A DNA stretch of 9,190 nucleotides. Source: Nitrososphaeraceae archaeon. Lineage in GTDB: Archaea; Thermoproteota; Nitrososphaeria; Nitrososphaerales; Nitrososphaeraceae. Under the pieces are notes generated by a model, which had not been told where the DNA came from, searched no databases, and saw only the letters and a program-made list of their open reading frames with translations. Positions 1 through 6,626 of this stretch are shown here, piece after piece. Where the stretch lies: NCBI GenBank assembly GCA_021155845.1, contig JAJNBK010000105.1, forward strand, positions 1 through 9,190, in the 5' to 3' direction. Position 1 is the stretch's first letter; each line of letters begins with the position of its first letter. The position numbers and the translations under genes were made by a program.

Positions 1-64
1 TGGTAAAGCAAGAACTTTAATAATTGATTTTGTCGATTCTTCAAATGATTATCCTAAATTCTAG
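1..64 (+). CDS. Possible C-terminal tail of a gene entering from the left
   Basis: The plus frame starting at base 2 is open to a TAG at 62-64 and reads GKARTLIIDFVDSSNDYPKF. The strand order of hydrophobic residues followed by DFVD looks like real protein and recalls the last strand of some superfamily 2 helicases, but twenty residues are too few to assign a family. If real, it converges on the minus-strand kinase gene and overlaps its last 24 bases. The alternative is chance open frame in AT-rich DNA. Confidence 0.3.
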   Translation, partial: GKARTLIIDFVDSSNDYPKF

Positions 65-1202
65 GGTCCTGTCCTTTGTTATTCCAGAATGACTGAGATA
101 AATCTTGTTAAAGTAATTAATTTTTGTCTGGATAGATATTTTATAGGCAGATGCATATTTTATAATACCAAATCCAACAATATCTTCTTTAAACCCTAAT
201 CCTATAAACATGCCTTGAAGGTTCCATGGTTTTATTCGAAAGTATTTACCTAATTGTAAAAGACCATGTGTGTCTTTCAGTATTTTGGAATATGTTATAC
301 CTCTATATACGATTTTAATGCTCTTTATTCCTATGGTAACATTTTTATGAATATTATTATTATTGCCATCAATATAGCGAAGAAATTGATTTAACCTTCG
401 CTGATTGCGTTCAATTCTACTTTTTATGGTTTTAGTAGGACCTTTGCTATGTAAAACAAGAGATAAATATTTTGATCTAAAACTTTCGAATACACATTTC
501 TCACCAAGACATATAACTAAATCTGATCGTAACTTTTTTGCCATCTTTACTTTGTAATCGATACCATTATTGAGTATATAACCATCGGTATTAATTATGC
601 AAATATCAGACTCAGTTGTTGTAATTTTTTTAACAATTTGTTTGATGGCATTAATTGTGACATCTTCAAATCCAACTGGACTGGTATTTCCAATAAATTC
701 GAAGAATTGTGCATCTAGATTTCTCAGATCTGTTATCGGATTTTTGATTATTGTGCCTCCTATGGCAGTAGGTGGAGCTAAATCCCCCTGCCCCATATCT
801 GCGTCAATAACTGCTGGTTTAAGGTTTTTTTTAAGTGCCAAATTTACAATAAAGGTTGCTAGTGAGGACTTTCCTGTATCGGTATCGCCTATCAATAACT
901 GTATCGGTATCGCCTATCAATAATATTGTTCTAAATTTTTCAATTAAAATCTTATTAACGATCTCTTGCCACATTGTTGTACCAGCACTATAGTGGTCTG
1001 CGAGCCAACTTTCGCCACCTTCGTCTAAGTTTATGTTAATTTGGCAAAGAGAATCAATCTCAAATGGTAAAATCTTACCAGCTTCCACTGATACATCGCT
1101 ATGAGAGACGTCTTTTCCTAAAACATAAGCAGTACCTGCTAAAGTTACTGTAGCAGGCCCTTTTACCAGATAAACCCACGGAGATATGCAATGCTCAGTC
1201 AA
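41..1202 (-). pseudogene. Clp1/Grc3-family polynucleotide 5'-hydroxyl kinase, frameshifted by a 25-bp tandem duplication
   Basis: Removing one copy of the duplication at 874-923 leaves 1137 bases, exactly 379 codons, encoding a 378-residue protein. Residues about 10-50 match the family's N-terminal beta domain (VKGPATVTLAGTAYVLGK, then KILPFEI). The P-loop GDTDTGKSS falls at 97-105 and the Walker B-like DADMGQ at 125-130, followed by the family's APPT. An Arg-rich helix near 250-270 (RIERNQRRLNQFLRYIDG) fits the lid, and the C-terminal domain with GMFIGLGF is present. Family members phosphorylate 5'-OH ends of RNA or DNA with ATP. As sequenced, the N-terminal reading (831-1202) leaves frame right after GDTDT and ends 18 residues later, before the catalytic Lys. 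The kinase part (41-895) could start only from an internal TTG. The assigned start is a TTG at 1202; the frame is open further upstream to 1245 but has no ATG or GTG. The family is sure. Whether the lesion is biological or an assembly artefact is not. Confidence 0.85.
874..923. repeat. Perfect 25-bp tandem duplication in the kinase Walker A coding region
   Basis: Bases 874-898 and 899-923 are identical 25-mers with no spacer. Since 25 is one more than a multiple of three, the extra copy changes frame. Each copy encodes, on the minus strand, the LIGDTDT part of the P-loop. The first copy met by the ribosome carries an in-frame TAG in the frame of the downstream kinase portion, so simple readthrough from upstream in that frame is blocked. 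Confidence 0.97.
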
Positions 1203-1591
1203 GTTCTGTATGTATATACTTTGTGAGAAAGATTTAGAAAGGTATCAGCTAAATTCAAGCTTTTTTCTTCTTTCTTCTTTCTTCCAAAGATCATATACTG
1301 TAGAGATGGGAGACATACTACATTCAGGATTAGATCTTGATAGAGTATTTAACATGCAAAGAAAAAAGGTAGAATAATAATATTTACAATTAAGTATTGA
1401 AATATTGCTTTTGAATTAAGATAGAACTATCTATTAATGGATTCTTTGAATTTTGTGATCAAGCACATATATCTATCTCCTCTGTTCATATTACTGGTTT
1501 TGAATGCTCCATTGTGAGATCTTCTTTTTGTATTTTGTATTTTGATATGATTATGCATTAATATTTATTTTAGTATTATAAGCGCAGTATT
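1203..1591. other. Intergenic stretch with no recognised gene
   Basis: I see no convincing gene here. It contains a TATA-like stretch near 1210-1220 that could serve the minus-strand kinase, and a pure pyrimidine tract at 1261-1285 built from TTTCTTC-like units. A short plus-strand frame ends at 1377 (MGDILHSGLDLDRVFNMQRK and three more residues). It looks mildly protein-like but matches no family I know. No tRNA T-arm signature or CRISPR-like array is visible. Confidence 0.5.
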
Positions 1592-1635
1592 ATTTGGGAT
1601 TTAACCATTCAATGAAACTGGCGTAATTCAGTGAG
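1592..1635. repeat. 44-bp direct repeat, copy 1 (orphan copy of a GNAT gene 3' end)
   Basis: These 44 bases are identical to 2502-2545, which encode the last residues of the intact GNAT protein. On the minus strand this copy also reads SLNYASFIEWLNPK and then meets TAA at once. The frame stays open a little further upstream (PIYIAFQHSS), weakly resembling the intact gene's PNYIQDTS. It is probably the relic of a second GNAT gene, or the footprint of a recombination that inserted the segment between the two copies. Confidence 0.9.
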
Positions 1636-1740
1636 GAGCTGTGTTGGAATGCAATATATATTGGCTAATAATGAAAGACTCAATAATATCACTATGATAA
1701 AATTCATCTTAAATAAAATAGAAACACATAGATAATAAAT

Positions 1741-2492
1741 TTAGATTCTAAAGAGATTCTTTGCATTTCTAAACATTACAAGATCTCTTATTTGGGAACT
1801 GAGCTTAAGTTTTTCAACAAAATTAAGATAGGAACTCATATTAGAAATTGGCCTGTCACTTTGTTAACCATATATTTTCTGGAATGTACAGTAAAATTGC
1901 CAAAAACCAATCCTGAAATATCCGCATAGACATTCTTGTTCTTATACAGGATTTCCTGACAATCAAGGATATAGGGATTTCCTAAATGACACATTACTAT
2001 CTTTAGATCAGGATTGTCAACAGCAACATCATCTATGTTCAATGGATGTGAAAATCTAATCTTACCTTTTCTTGAAAACGTATCGCCAGTATGAATCATG
2101 ACTGGAACTTCAAATTCCATACACATGTCATACACTCTTTGATATCTTTTATCAAATGGGTAGTAATGTTCGTAGCCACAGTAAAGCTTGACACCTTTAA
2201 GTAAACCCTCTTTCAACCATATTCTACAATTTCGATAATCTTCATCAGTATGATTATCAATTGAAAACCCGGCCACAACTCCAAGATTATCATGTTTTTT
2301 TGTGATATCAAGAATTTGAGCTGTCGAAGGTCTATCCACATCAACCTTATAAGATGATAGAATAATAGAATAATCAATATTGTTTGTAGTCATGACATCT
2401 AGTAATGCTGTTAATCTTTCTTCTAGTGAAAGTTTATTTGTATACTCGTAATAGTTAAGATGTACATGACAATCTATAATGATAAAAATATC
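1741..2492 (-). pseudogene. Amidohydrolase (TIM-barrel, PF04909-like), decayed
   Basis: The minus-strand frame from about 2492 reads IIIDCHVHLNYYEYTNKLS, the metal-binding HxH of the amidohydrolase superfamily (codons 2460-2468). Later metal ligands are in order: His of VMIHTGD at 2091-2093 and His of MCHLGNP at 1986-1988. The fourth, Asp of SDRPISNMSSYLNFVEKL, lies in a different frame (codon 1855-1857) that continues to FRNAKNLFRI and a TAA at 1741-1743. The first frame instead stops at 1836. Family members usually have 15-20 residues ending in a hydrophobic-FGSD motif before that Asp; these are missing, so a non-triplet deletion at about 1855-1866 is likely. There is also no ATG, GTG or TTG in frame ahead of HxH: the first ATG is at 2391-2393, after the HxH. 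One extra T in the T-run near 2485 would link it to an ATG at 2501-2503. Substrate unknown; probably inactive. The neighbouring GNAT gene ends just upstream on the same strand. Confidence 0.8.
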
Positions 2493-2493
2493 A

Positions 2494-3147
2494 CTACCGA
2501 CATTTGGGATTTAACCATTCAATGAAACTGGCGTAATTCAGTGAGCTAGTATCTTGAATATAATTAGGAAGTATTTTAATAAATCTAAATCCGTTTTTTA
2601 ACTGAAATGAAAGGACAGGGTCTTTTAGTTCTCCTTTTATTACCTTTTGTGAATATTCTAAAGCTGACATTTTATCTGCATATTCATAATATTGGAGCAG
2701 TCTACCTCCACCTATTATTCTCCTTAAATTCAATTTTATGGCTAGATCCTTTCTCATATTATAAAGCATTGTTGCTATCCCAAGACATCGAAAATTAGGG
2801 TGAGTCGAGATATCATCTGCATAAAGACTATCGCCTTTAGGATTATGACTTGTGAATTTTCGATCTCTAACAATGTCATACCATGTATGCTCTGCATATT
2901 CGGGTTTTAGTGAGATTATTAAACTGCATGCAGATGCAACTATTCTTTCATTTATTTCTGCACAAAACTGACCTTCAGGAAATACGCGAATATGATTTTC
3001 AAGAAAGGACGGGGCCAATATCATTCCAGCAGCCACATCAGGAAATGATTTCTTTTGTAAAGCGACTATTTTAGATACATCGTCCTCCTGAATATTTCTA
3101 ATGATAATTGCTGGCCGTAAATTATCCAATATCCTGACACTATCCAT
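2494..3147 (-). CDS. GNAT-family acetyltransferase (domain usually fused to a nitrilase-like hydrolase)
   Basis: This 217-residue protein has the GNAT fold signature. Residues 13-35 form the first strand and helix (AIIIRNIQEDDVSKIVALQKK), and VFPEGQFCAEINERIVASA lies at 55-73. The acetyl-CoA loop is at 110-130, with RCLGIA at 120-125 matching R/Q-x-x-G-x-A. The tail (ADKMSALEYSQKVI, DPVLSFQLKNGF, YASFIEW) closely recalls the N-terminal domain of GNAT-carbon-nitrogen hydrolase fusion proteins, but here the protein stops right after that domain. It probably transfers an acetyl group to an amine; substrate unknown. The ATG at 3145-3147 has a TATA-like TATATA about 25 bases upstream, consistent with a leaderless transcript. 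Its last 44 bases before CGG-TAG are duplicated at 1592-1635, and the amidohydrolase reading begins at its stop, suggesting a former two-gene operon. It appears intact. Confidence 0.85.
   Translation of the reverse strand: MDSVRILDNLRPAIIIRNIQEDDVSKIVALQKKSFPDVAAGMILAPSFLENHIRVFPEGQFCAEINERIVASACSLIISLKPEYAEHTWYDIVRDRKFTSHNPKGDSLYADDISTHPNFRCLGIATMLYNMRKDLAIKLNLRRIIGGGRLLQYYEYADKMSALEYSQKVIKGELKDPVLSFQLKNGFRFIKILPNYIQDTSSLNYASFIEWLNPKCR
2502..2545. repeat. 44-bp direct repeat, copy 2 (inside the GNAT 3' end)
   Basis: Identical to 1592-1635 and 910 bases away in the same orientation. It ends within the codon after the last shared Lys. This copy continues to Cys-Arg-stop, while the other meets a stop immediately, so one of the two 3' ends is rearranged. 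The two copies bracket the amidohydrolase pseudogene. Confidence 0.95.
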
Positions 3148-3302
3148 AAGTTCTCTGATATAAAAGGTATATAGCAGAAATTAATGTAATCCCATATATA
3201 CCCATAAATATTTTCACATAAACTGATTTTTAAGAAGAAAAAAGAAGAGTATAAGGTTTGTTGTGATAAAGTTACTATTTTGTTCCTTGGTTTGTATACT
3301 TC

Positions 3303-3872
3303 TTATTCTTCACCAGCATGTTCTTGAGCACCACCAGGCAAGATCCTATTAATGCCTATAACAACAGTACTTGTATCTGGAAATGTTACATCTTCTTCTT
3401 CATCTGGATTTTGAATTGCTATATCTGTTATTATGTCTCCTCCTTGTGTAGATTCCAAGTCTGCATGATACAAACATAGTTCACCTGGGGTTGATAAGTT
3501 TTGAACTAATTCTAACTCAGCTGGTTGAAAGTCTGGTGCCGAGCCTGTGAGTATTGTCAATGTAGAATTTGAATTCTCATCACATGGGATCTTTGCAGCC
3601 AAATGACCCAACGCTATTGCATCAGGTGTACTATCGTATAGGTGTATGAAACTTTCTGCTGGAATTATTTCTCCTGATAGAAGAAATGCAGTAGAGTCTC
3701 TAACAATTGTAGCATTAGTCTGACCTTCACTCTGTTCCATGGTACTGGTCGTTTGTTGTGCTGTGGCAACTATAGTAGAAGATCCAATTGTCATAAATGA
3801 CATAGATGCTACAATTGCCAACAAGGCAACAGAAAACATTATTTTATTTTTCATTAGAGAAAGATTATGCAT
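3303..3872 (-). CDS. Secreted conserved-type protein of unknown function
   Basis: This 189-residue protein has an N-terminal signal peptide: a basic MKNK start, a hydrophobic core (IMFSVALLAIVASMSF) and a likely cut after ATA near residue 38. The mature part is acidic, with a Thr/Ser/Gln-rich linker, then about 120 residues with only two cysteines (C97, C133) that could form a disulfide outside the cell. The C-terminus ends in GAQEHAGEE. I recognise no catalytic motif. Met7 (ATG ending at 3854) may be the true start: it gives a standard signal peptide and lies about 31 bases from the TATA-like box at 3880-3890, whereas the first Met lies only about 13 bases from it. It is transcribed away from the CopC-YtkA gene across a shared palindrome, suggesting co-regulation. 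Function unknown. Confidence 0.75.
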   Translation of the reverse strand: MHNLSLMKNKIMFSVALLAIVASMSFMTIGSSTIVATAQQTTSTMEQSEGQTNATIVRDSTAFLLSGEIIPAESFIHLYDSTPDAIALGHLAAKIPCDENSNSTLTILTGSAPDFQPAELELVQNLSTPGELCLYHADLESTQGGDIITDIAIQNPDEEEDVTFPDTSTVVIGINRILPGGAQEHAGEE

Positions 3873-3879
3873 GTTGTAC

Positions 3880-3890
3880 TTATATTTTAT
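3880..3890 (-). promoter_or_regulatory. TATA-like box for the secreted protein gene
   Basis: On the minus strand this reads ATAAAATATAA, an archaeal TATA-like element. A start about 25 bases on would fall near 3860, just ahead of the Met7 codon at 3852-3854. It abuts the palindrome at 3889-3913. Confidence 0.55.
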
Positions 3891-3913
3891 AGTTCATTCG
3901 TCGAATGAACTAT
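3889..3913. promoter_or_regulatory. Near-perfect palindrome between divergent promoters, candidate operator
   Basis: ATAGTTCATTCG at 3889-3900 is followed by one T and then its exact reverse complement at 3902-3913: 12-bp arms around a single-base centre. It touches the TATA-like box of the leftward gene and lies just before the AT-rich element (3919-3932) likely to serve the rightward CopC-YtkA gene. A symmetric site of this size and place fits a dimeric repressor or activator controlling both genes. The binding protein is unknown; the winged-helix regulator at 7814-8365 is one candidate. Confidence 0.65.
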
Positions 3914-3933
3914 GAAACTTATTAATTTAAATT

Positions 3934-4749
3934 ATGTTTAGATTTATCTATAATATGCGACAAAATTATTTTTCTTCTTTTTTACTGACAAGGAATACTC
4001 TTGCTGGAATACTTATTATTTTTCTTATTGCAACATTACTTTTAGAAAATAATGCATATGGTCATGCAAATCCTGTATCATATTCTCCTGCTGCAAATTC
4101 AATAATACAACAAGTTAATGAGCGGTCGTTACCATCAAAAGTAACAATATTATTTTCAGAAAGGCCTGAACCAAAAGTCAGCTATATACATGTAACAAAC
4201 TCAAAGAATGTGAGAGTAGACAATAATGATTATACAATTTCCGAGCTTAATAATAGAGAAGCAATTGTCACATTAGATACATCTAAACTTTCATCTGGAG
4301 TATATACTGTTTCATGGCTTGCCCTATCTAGAGATGATGGTCATATATCTAAAGGTTCATATGTATTTAGCATATCACCTTCACAACAATCATCATTAAA
4401 CTCTGTGAGTGAAAATAAAACATTTTCTGAGCAGGCGACAATAGATAATGTAAATTTGAAAAATGCAATAACGCCATTTTCTGTTGGAATAAATACATTT
4501 AATCTAACTCTTACGGATCAACAGGGCAATCCAGCCAAAAATATAACAAATGTAATTATGCAATTTACAAACACAGAATCTAATATAGGACCTATAGTTG
4601 CAAATTTAGCTAAAAAAGGAGAAGGCCAATATAGTGTAACAGGAGGTTATTTAAGTCAGCCTGGAGAGTGGGATATTAAGGTTACAGCACAAAGGAGTGG
4701 CGCATATGATCTGAATTATAGTTTCAAAGAGACAATTAGAGAGGGCTAG
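3934..4749 (+). CDS. copC: Secreted CopC-YtkA copper-binding protein
   Basis: This 271-residue protein starts with a signal segment (LAGILIIFLIATLLL, 23-37) and a likely cut after AYG, leaving His44 as the first mature residue (HANPVSYSPAANS). A CopC domain spans about 44-148, with TILFSERPEP and the DDGH motif at 134-137. An N-terminal His plus the Asp/His of DGH is the classical CopC Cu(II) site. Residues about 183-265 (GINTFNLTLTDQQGNP, then LSQPGEWDIKVTAQRSG) match a YtkA/FixH-like domain. In bacterial YcnJ proteins these domains flank a membrane CopD domain; here they are joined directly and CopD is encoded separately, convergent downstream. There is no C-terminal membrane anchor. Met8 (3955) is an alternative start and suits the AT-rich element at 3919-3932 better. 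It probably binds copper outside the membrane and passes it to CopD or another partner. Confidence 0.85.
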   Translation: MFRFIYNMRQNYFSSFLLTRNTLAGILIIFLIATLLLENNAYGHANPVSYSPAANSIIQQVNERSLPSKVTILFSERPEPKVSYIHVTNSKNVRVDNNDYTISELNNREAIVTLDTSKLSSGVYTVSWLALSRDDGHISKGSYVFSISPSQQSSLNSVSENKTFSEQATIDNVNLKNAITPFSVGINTFNLTLTDQQGNPAKNITNVIMQFTNTESNIGPIVANLAKKGEGQYSVTGGYLSQPGEWDIKVTAQRSGAYDLNYSFKETIREG

Positions 4750-4956
4750 ATTGACCATTGTCAATAGCTAATTTATAAATACCAATAATCGAATCGCTAA
4801 ATTGTTATTTTTATGTTATCAACAATGAGTAATATGCTAAGTATTTCTCTCCATATCACAATTGTTTAAAAATTATAATATCATTGCCATCATAATAAAA
4901 TTATTGTATAAACTATATATATATATCTATAGATAGATAGAATTAAGTAACCGGCT

Positions 4957-5190
4957 CTAATATTGAAGATACTCTGCGGTCTTTTTTAGTTGTTGTCTGC
5001 TTTTTCGTAAGTAAAAAACACTACTCATACCAACTACTGCTGATAAGACGATTGTCAATATAGCAAATGAATCTAGTGATATTGGTATTTCATTTAAATC
5101 GCTTGAACCTTCAGACAATGGTGTTTGCGTCATAAATGGTGCGACTTGTCCATGGCTCATCATTGTAGAAGAATGTGGGGGTGGATTCTA
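4957..5190 (-). pseudogene. Displaced C-terminal segment of the CopD-like gene
   Basis: In the frame next to that used by the CopD gene, the minus strand reads NPPPHSSTMMSHGQVAPF, followed by a hydrophobic segment (SFAILTIVLSAVVGMSSVFY) and a basic tail ending YLQY at 4957. A Pro-rich turn, a Met/His-rich outer loop and a last membrane helix are what is expected after the penultimate helix of archaeal CopD proteins. An ATG at 5161-5163 could start a 68-residue product on its own. It is more likely the real end of CopD, cut off by a frame break near 5182-5190, where a TAG precedes it in this frame. Confidence 0.65.
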
Positions 5191-6463
5191 TTTTGATCGT
5201 TTTCTTAAATTTTGCATATATATCTAGTGAAATATTATTATTATTAACAGAATTAAGTAAAGGAGATTTTTTATTTCTTCCTCCTGTGTTTATGCTCATA
5301 CTTGCTACCTCCACAAGGCTATGATGTAGTTTTAGTTGATGATACGCACCAAGAATTACCATGGGTAGAGCGGCAGACAATTTAATTATCAAAATATTAC
5401 CATATGAACTTTCAAATAGTGCTTCTGCAGTATGAAGATGGATCCAAGCCATGTACAGACCTGTTATCCCAATTATTCCAAGCGATATTGTTGCAATTAC
5501 TGAGAAATGCGGTAGCAATAAAGCAAGAAAATAAGCACTCTCAATTTTATCAGATCTAATTGAAGCTGATGAATAGTTTTCAAATTTAGTCTTAGCTTTA
5601 GCAGTTGTTCTTATTATATTAAGAAGAACAGCTGAAATATAAAATAATCCTCCAATCCAGATGGCTACGGCCATAAAGTGCAACCAATCCATGGATATAG
5701 CTAAGGATGGAAGAAATGTTAATGCAGTATTGTGGCTAACTAGGCTATTTGAGAAGATACATATCGCACCAGCTATTATTATAGCATACAACAATATTCT
5801 TGAAAAACTACTCCTTCTCTTTTTTTCTATTTGAATATCATGATGCTCTTCTTCTGATGATGGTACGATTCTTCTTTTCTTTTTTATTTTCATCTTTTCC
5901 AATATATAATATAGAAAAGAAGATGCTATTATTATCGAAGCAGTAATAATCCGTAATATCCAAACTGTTCCAACATCGGTAGATGTCAAAATTGTAAAAG
6001 TAGTTGTAGCATCAGTATTAAGATCTATAGATAAACTAAATGCCTGTAAATATATTAAAGAAGTTCCAGTAACTAATATAGCGATACCACATGATACCAC
6101 TATGATAAAAAATTTTTTCTGGGATTGCAAATTATTATTTTCTATGTTAATTCTATACTTTGTATCTATTCTATTAAGCACTCTCTGAAAAAATATATGG
6201 TTAAATACCCCGCCAACTATTGCTGCCTGGGATATTATTAAAGGTACTTTCAACAAACCATCATAAGTAGAAGTAACTGCTTCTGTCTGAGGCTGATACT
6301 CTAAACCACCACTGCTACCATCACTTCCTTCTTGTGAGTAAGCTAGAAAATATGATTCATCGTAGAAAAATGATGAAAATGTAACTATAGTAATAACTAA
6401 TAGTAATAAGATAATATTTTTATTTGAAGGCACCAATCTTTTTTTAGCTCTTTGATTTATCAT
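5111..6463 (-). CDS. copD: CopD-like copper membrane protein, C-terminus altered by frameshift
   Basis: The 450-residue product has about eight membrane segments, near 17-34, 71-92, 117-139, 166-187, 223-243, 259-282, 311-340 and 355-375. Between the fourth and fifth lies a strongly charged cytoplasmic loop (EEEHHDIQIEKKRR). The CopD core starts at SNSLVSHNTA and continues DWLHFMAVAIWIGGLFY; His244 and His262 fit the conserved CopD histidines. TGLYMAWI, SSYGNILIIKL and GAYHQLKLH are typical of the family. After FKKTIKIES (residue 427) the family normally has another helix ending in a Pro pair. Here the reading runs into 23 unrelated polar residues, while the expected Pro-rich loop and last helix lie in another frame downstream. 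I infer an internal deletion of the helix, perhaps across the short AATCC at the junction, with loss of frame. The family role is copper movement across or at the membrane; activity of this form is uncertain. Confidence 0.8.
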   Translation of the reverse strand: MINQRAKKRLVPSNKNIILLLLVITIVTFSSFFYDESYFLAYSQEGSDGSSGGLEYQPQTEAVTSTYDGLLKVPLIISQAAIVGGVFNHIFFQRVLNRIDTKYRINIENNNLQSQKKFFIIVVSCGIAILVTGTSLIYLQAFSLSIDLNTDATTTFTILTSTDVGTVWILRIITASIIIASSFLYYILEKMKIKKKRRIVPSSEEEHHDIQIEKKRRSSFSRILLYAIIIAGAICIFSNSLVSHNTALTFLPSLAISMDWLHFMAVAIWIGGLFYISAVLLNIIRTTAKAKTKFENYSSASIRSDKIESAYFLALLLPHFSVIATISLGIIGITGLYMAWIHLHTAEALFESSYGNILIIKLSAALPMVILGAYHQLKLHHSLVEVASMSINTGGRNKKSPLLNSVNNNNISLDIYAKFKKTIKIESTPTFFYNDEPWTSRTIYDANTIV

Positions 6464-6626
6464 TCTTTATGCGCCTTTATCATTAATTGAAATACTCCTC
6501 TTAAAATGTTGATGTTGACTATAAAATAGCATAACAAAGACTTTGATTTAATATCAAGAAGATAAGAAAAAGAAGAAAGATGATATATGTGTGTACTGTT
6601 AGTATATCCATTTAGTATTTCTATAT

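Noticed and set aside
597..923. Plus-strand open frame opposite the kinase gene
   Set aside because: It is the antisense of the conserved P-loop and Walker B region, and it ends inside the tandem duplication.
1609..1707. Minus-strand 32-residue hydrophobic frame crossing repeat copy 1
   Set aside because: It uses a different frame from the GNAT-like reading of the repeat, which explains the conserved bases better.
2607..3074. Two plus-strand open frames of 63 codons inside the GNAT gene
   Set aside because: Both are antisense to well-conserved GNAT motifs and show no independent family features.
4750..4765. ATTGAC/GTCAAT inverted repeat just after the CopC-YtkA stop
   Set aside because: Six-base arms and no following T-run; too weak to call a terminator.
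4913..4941. TA and GATA simple repeats between convergent genes
   Set aside because: Short low-complexity sequence expected in AT-rich spacers; no evidence of function.
5177..5181. Programmed frameshift at the five-G run (C-run on the coding strand) of CopD
   Set aside because: A shift there would rejoin the last helix but leave the penultimate helix missing, so deletion explains the alignment better; no stimulatory structure was seen.
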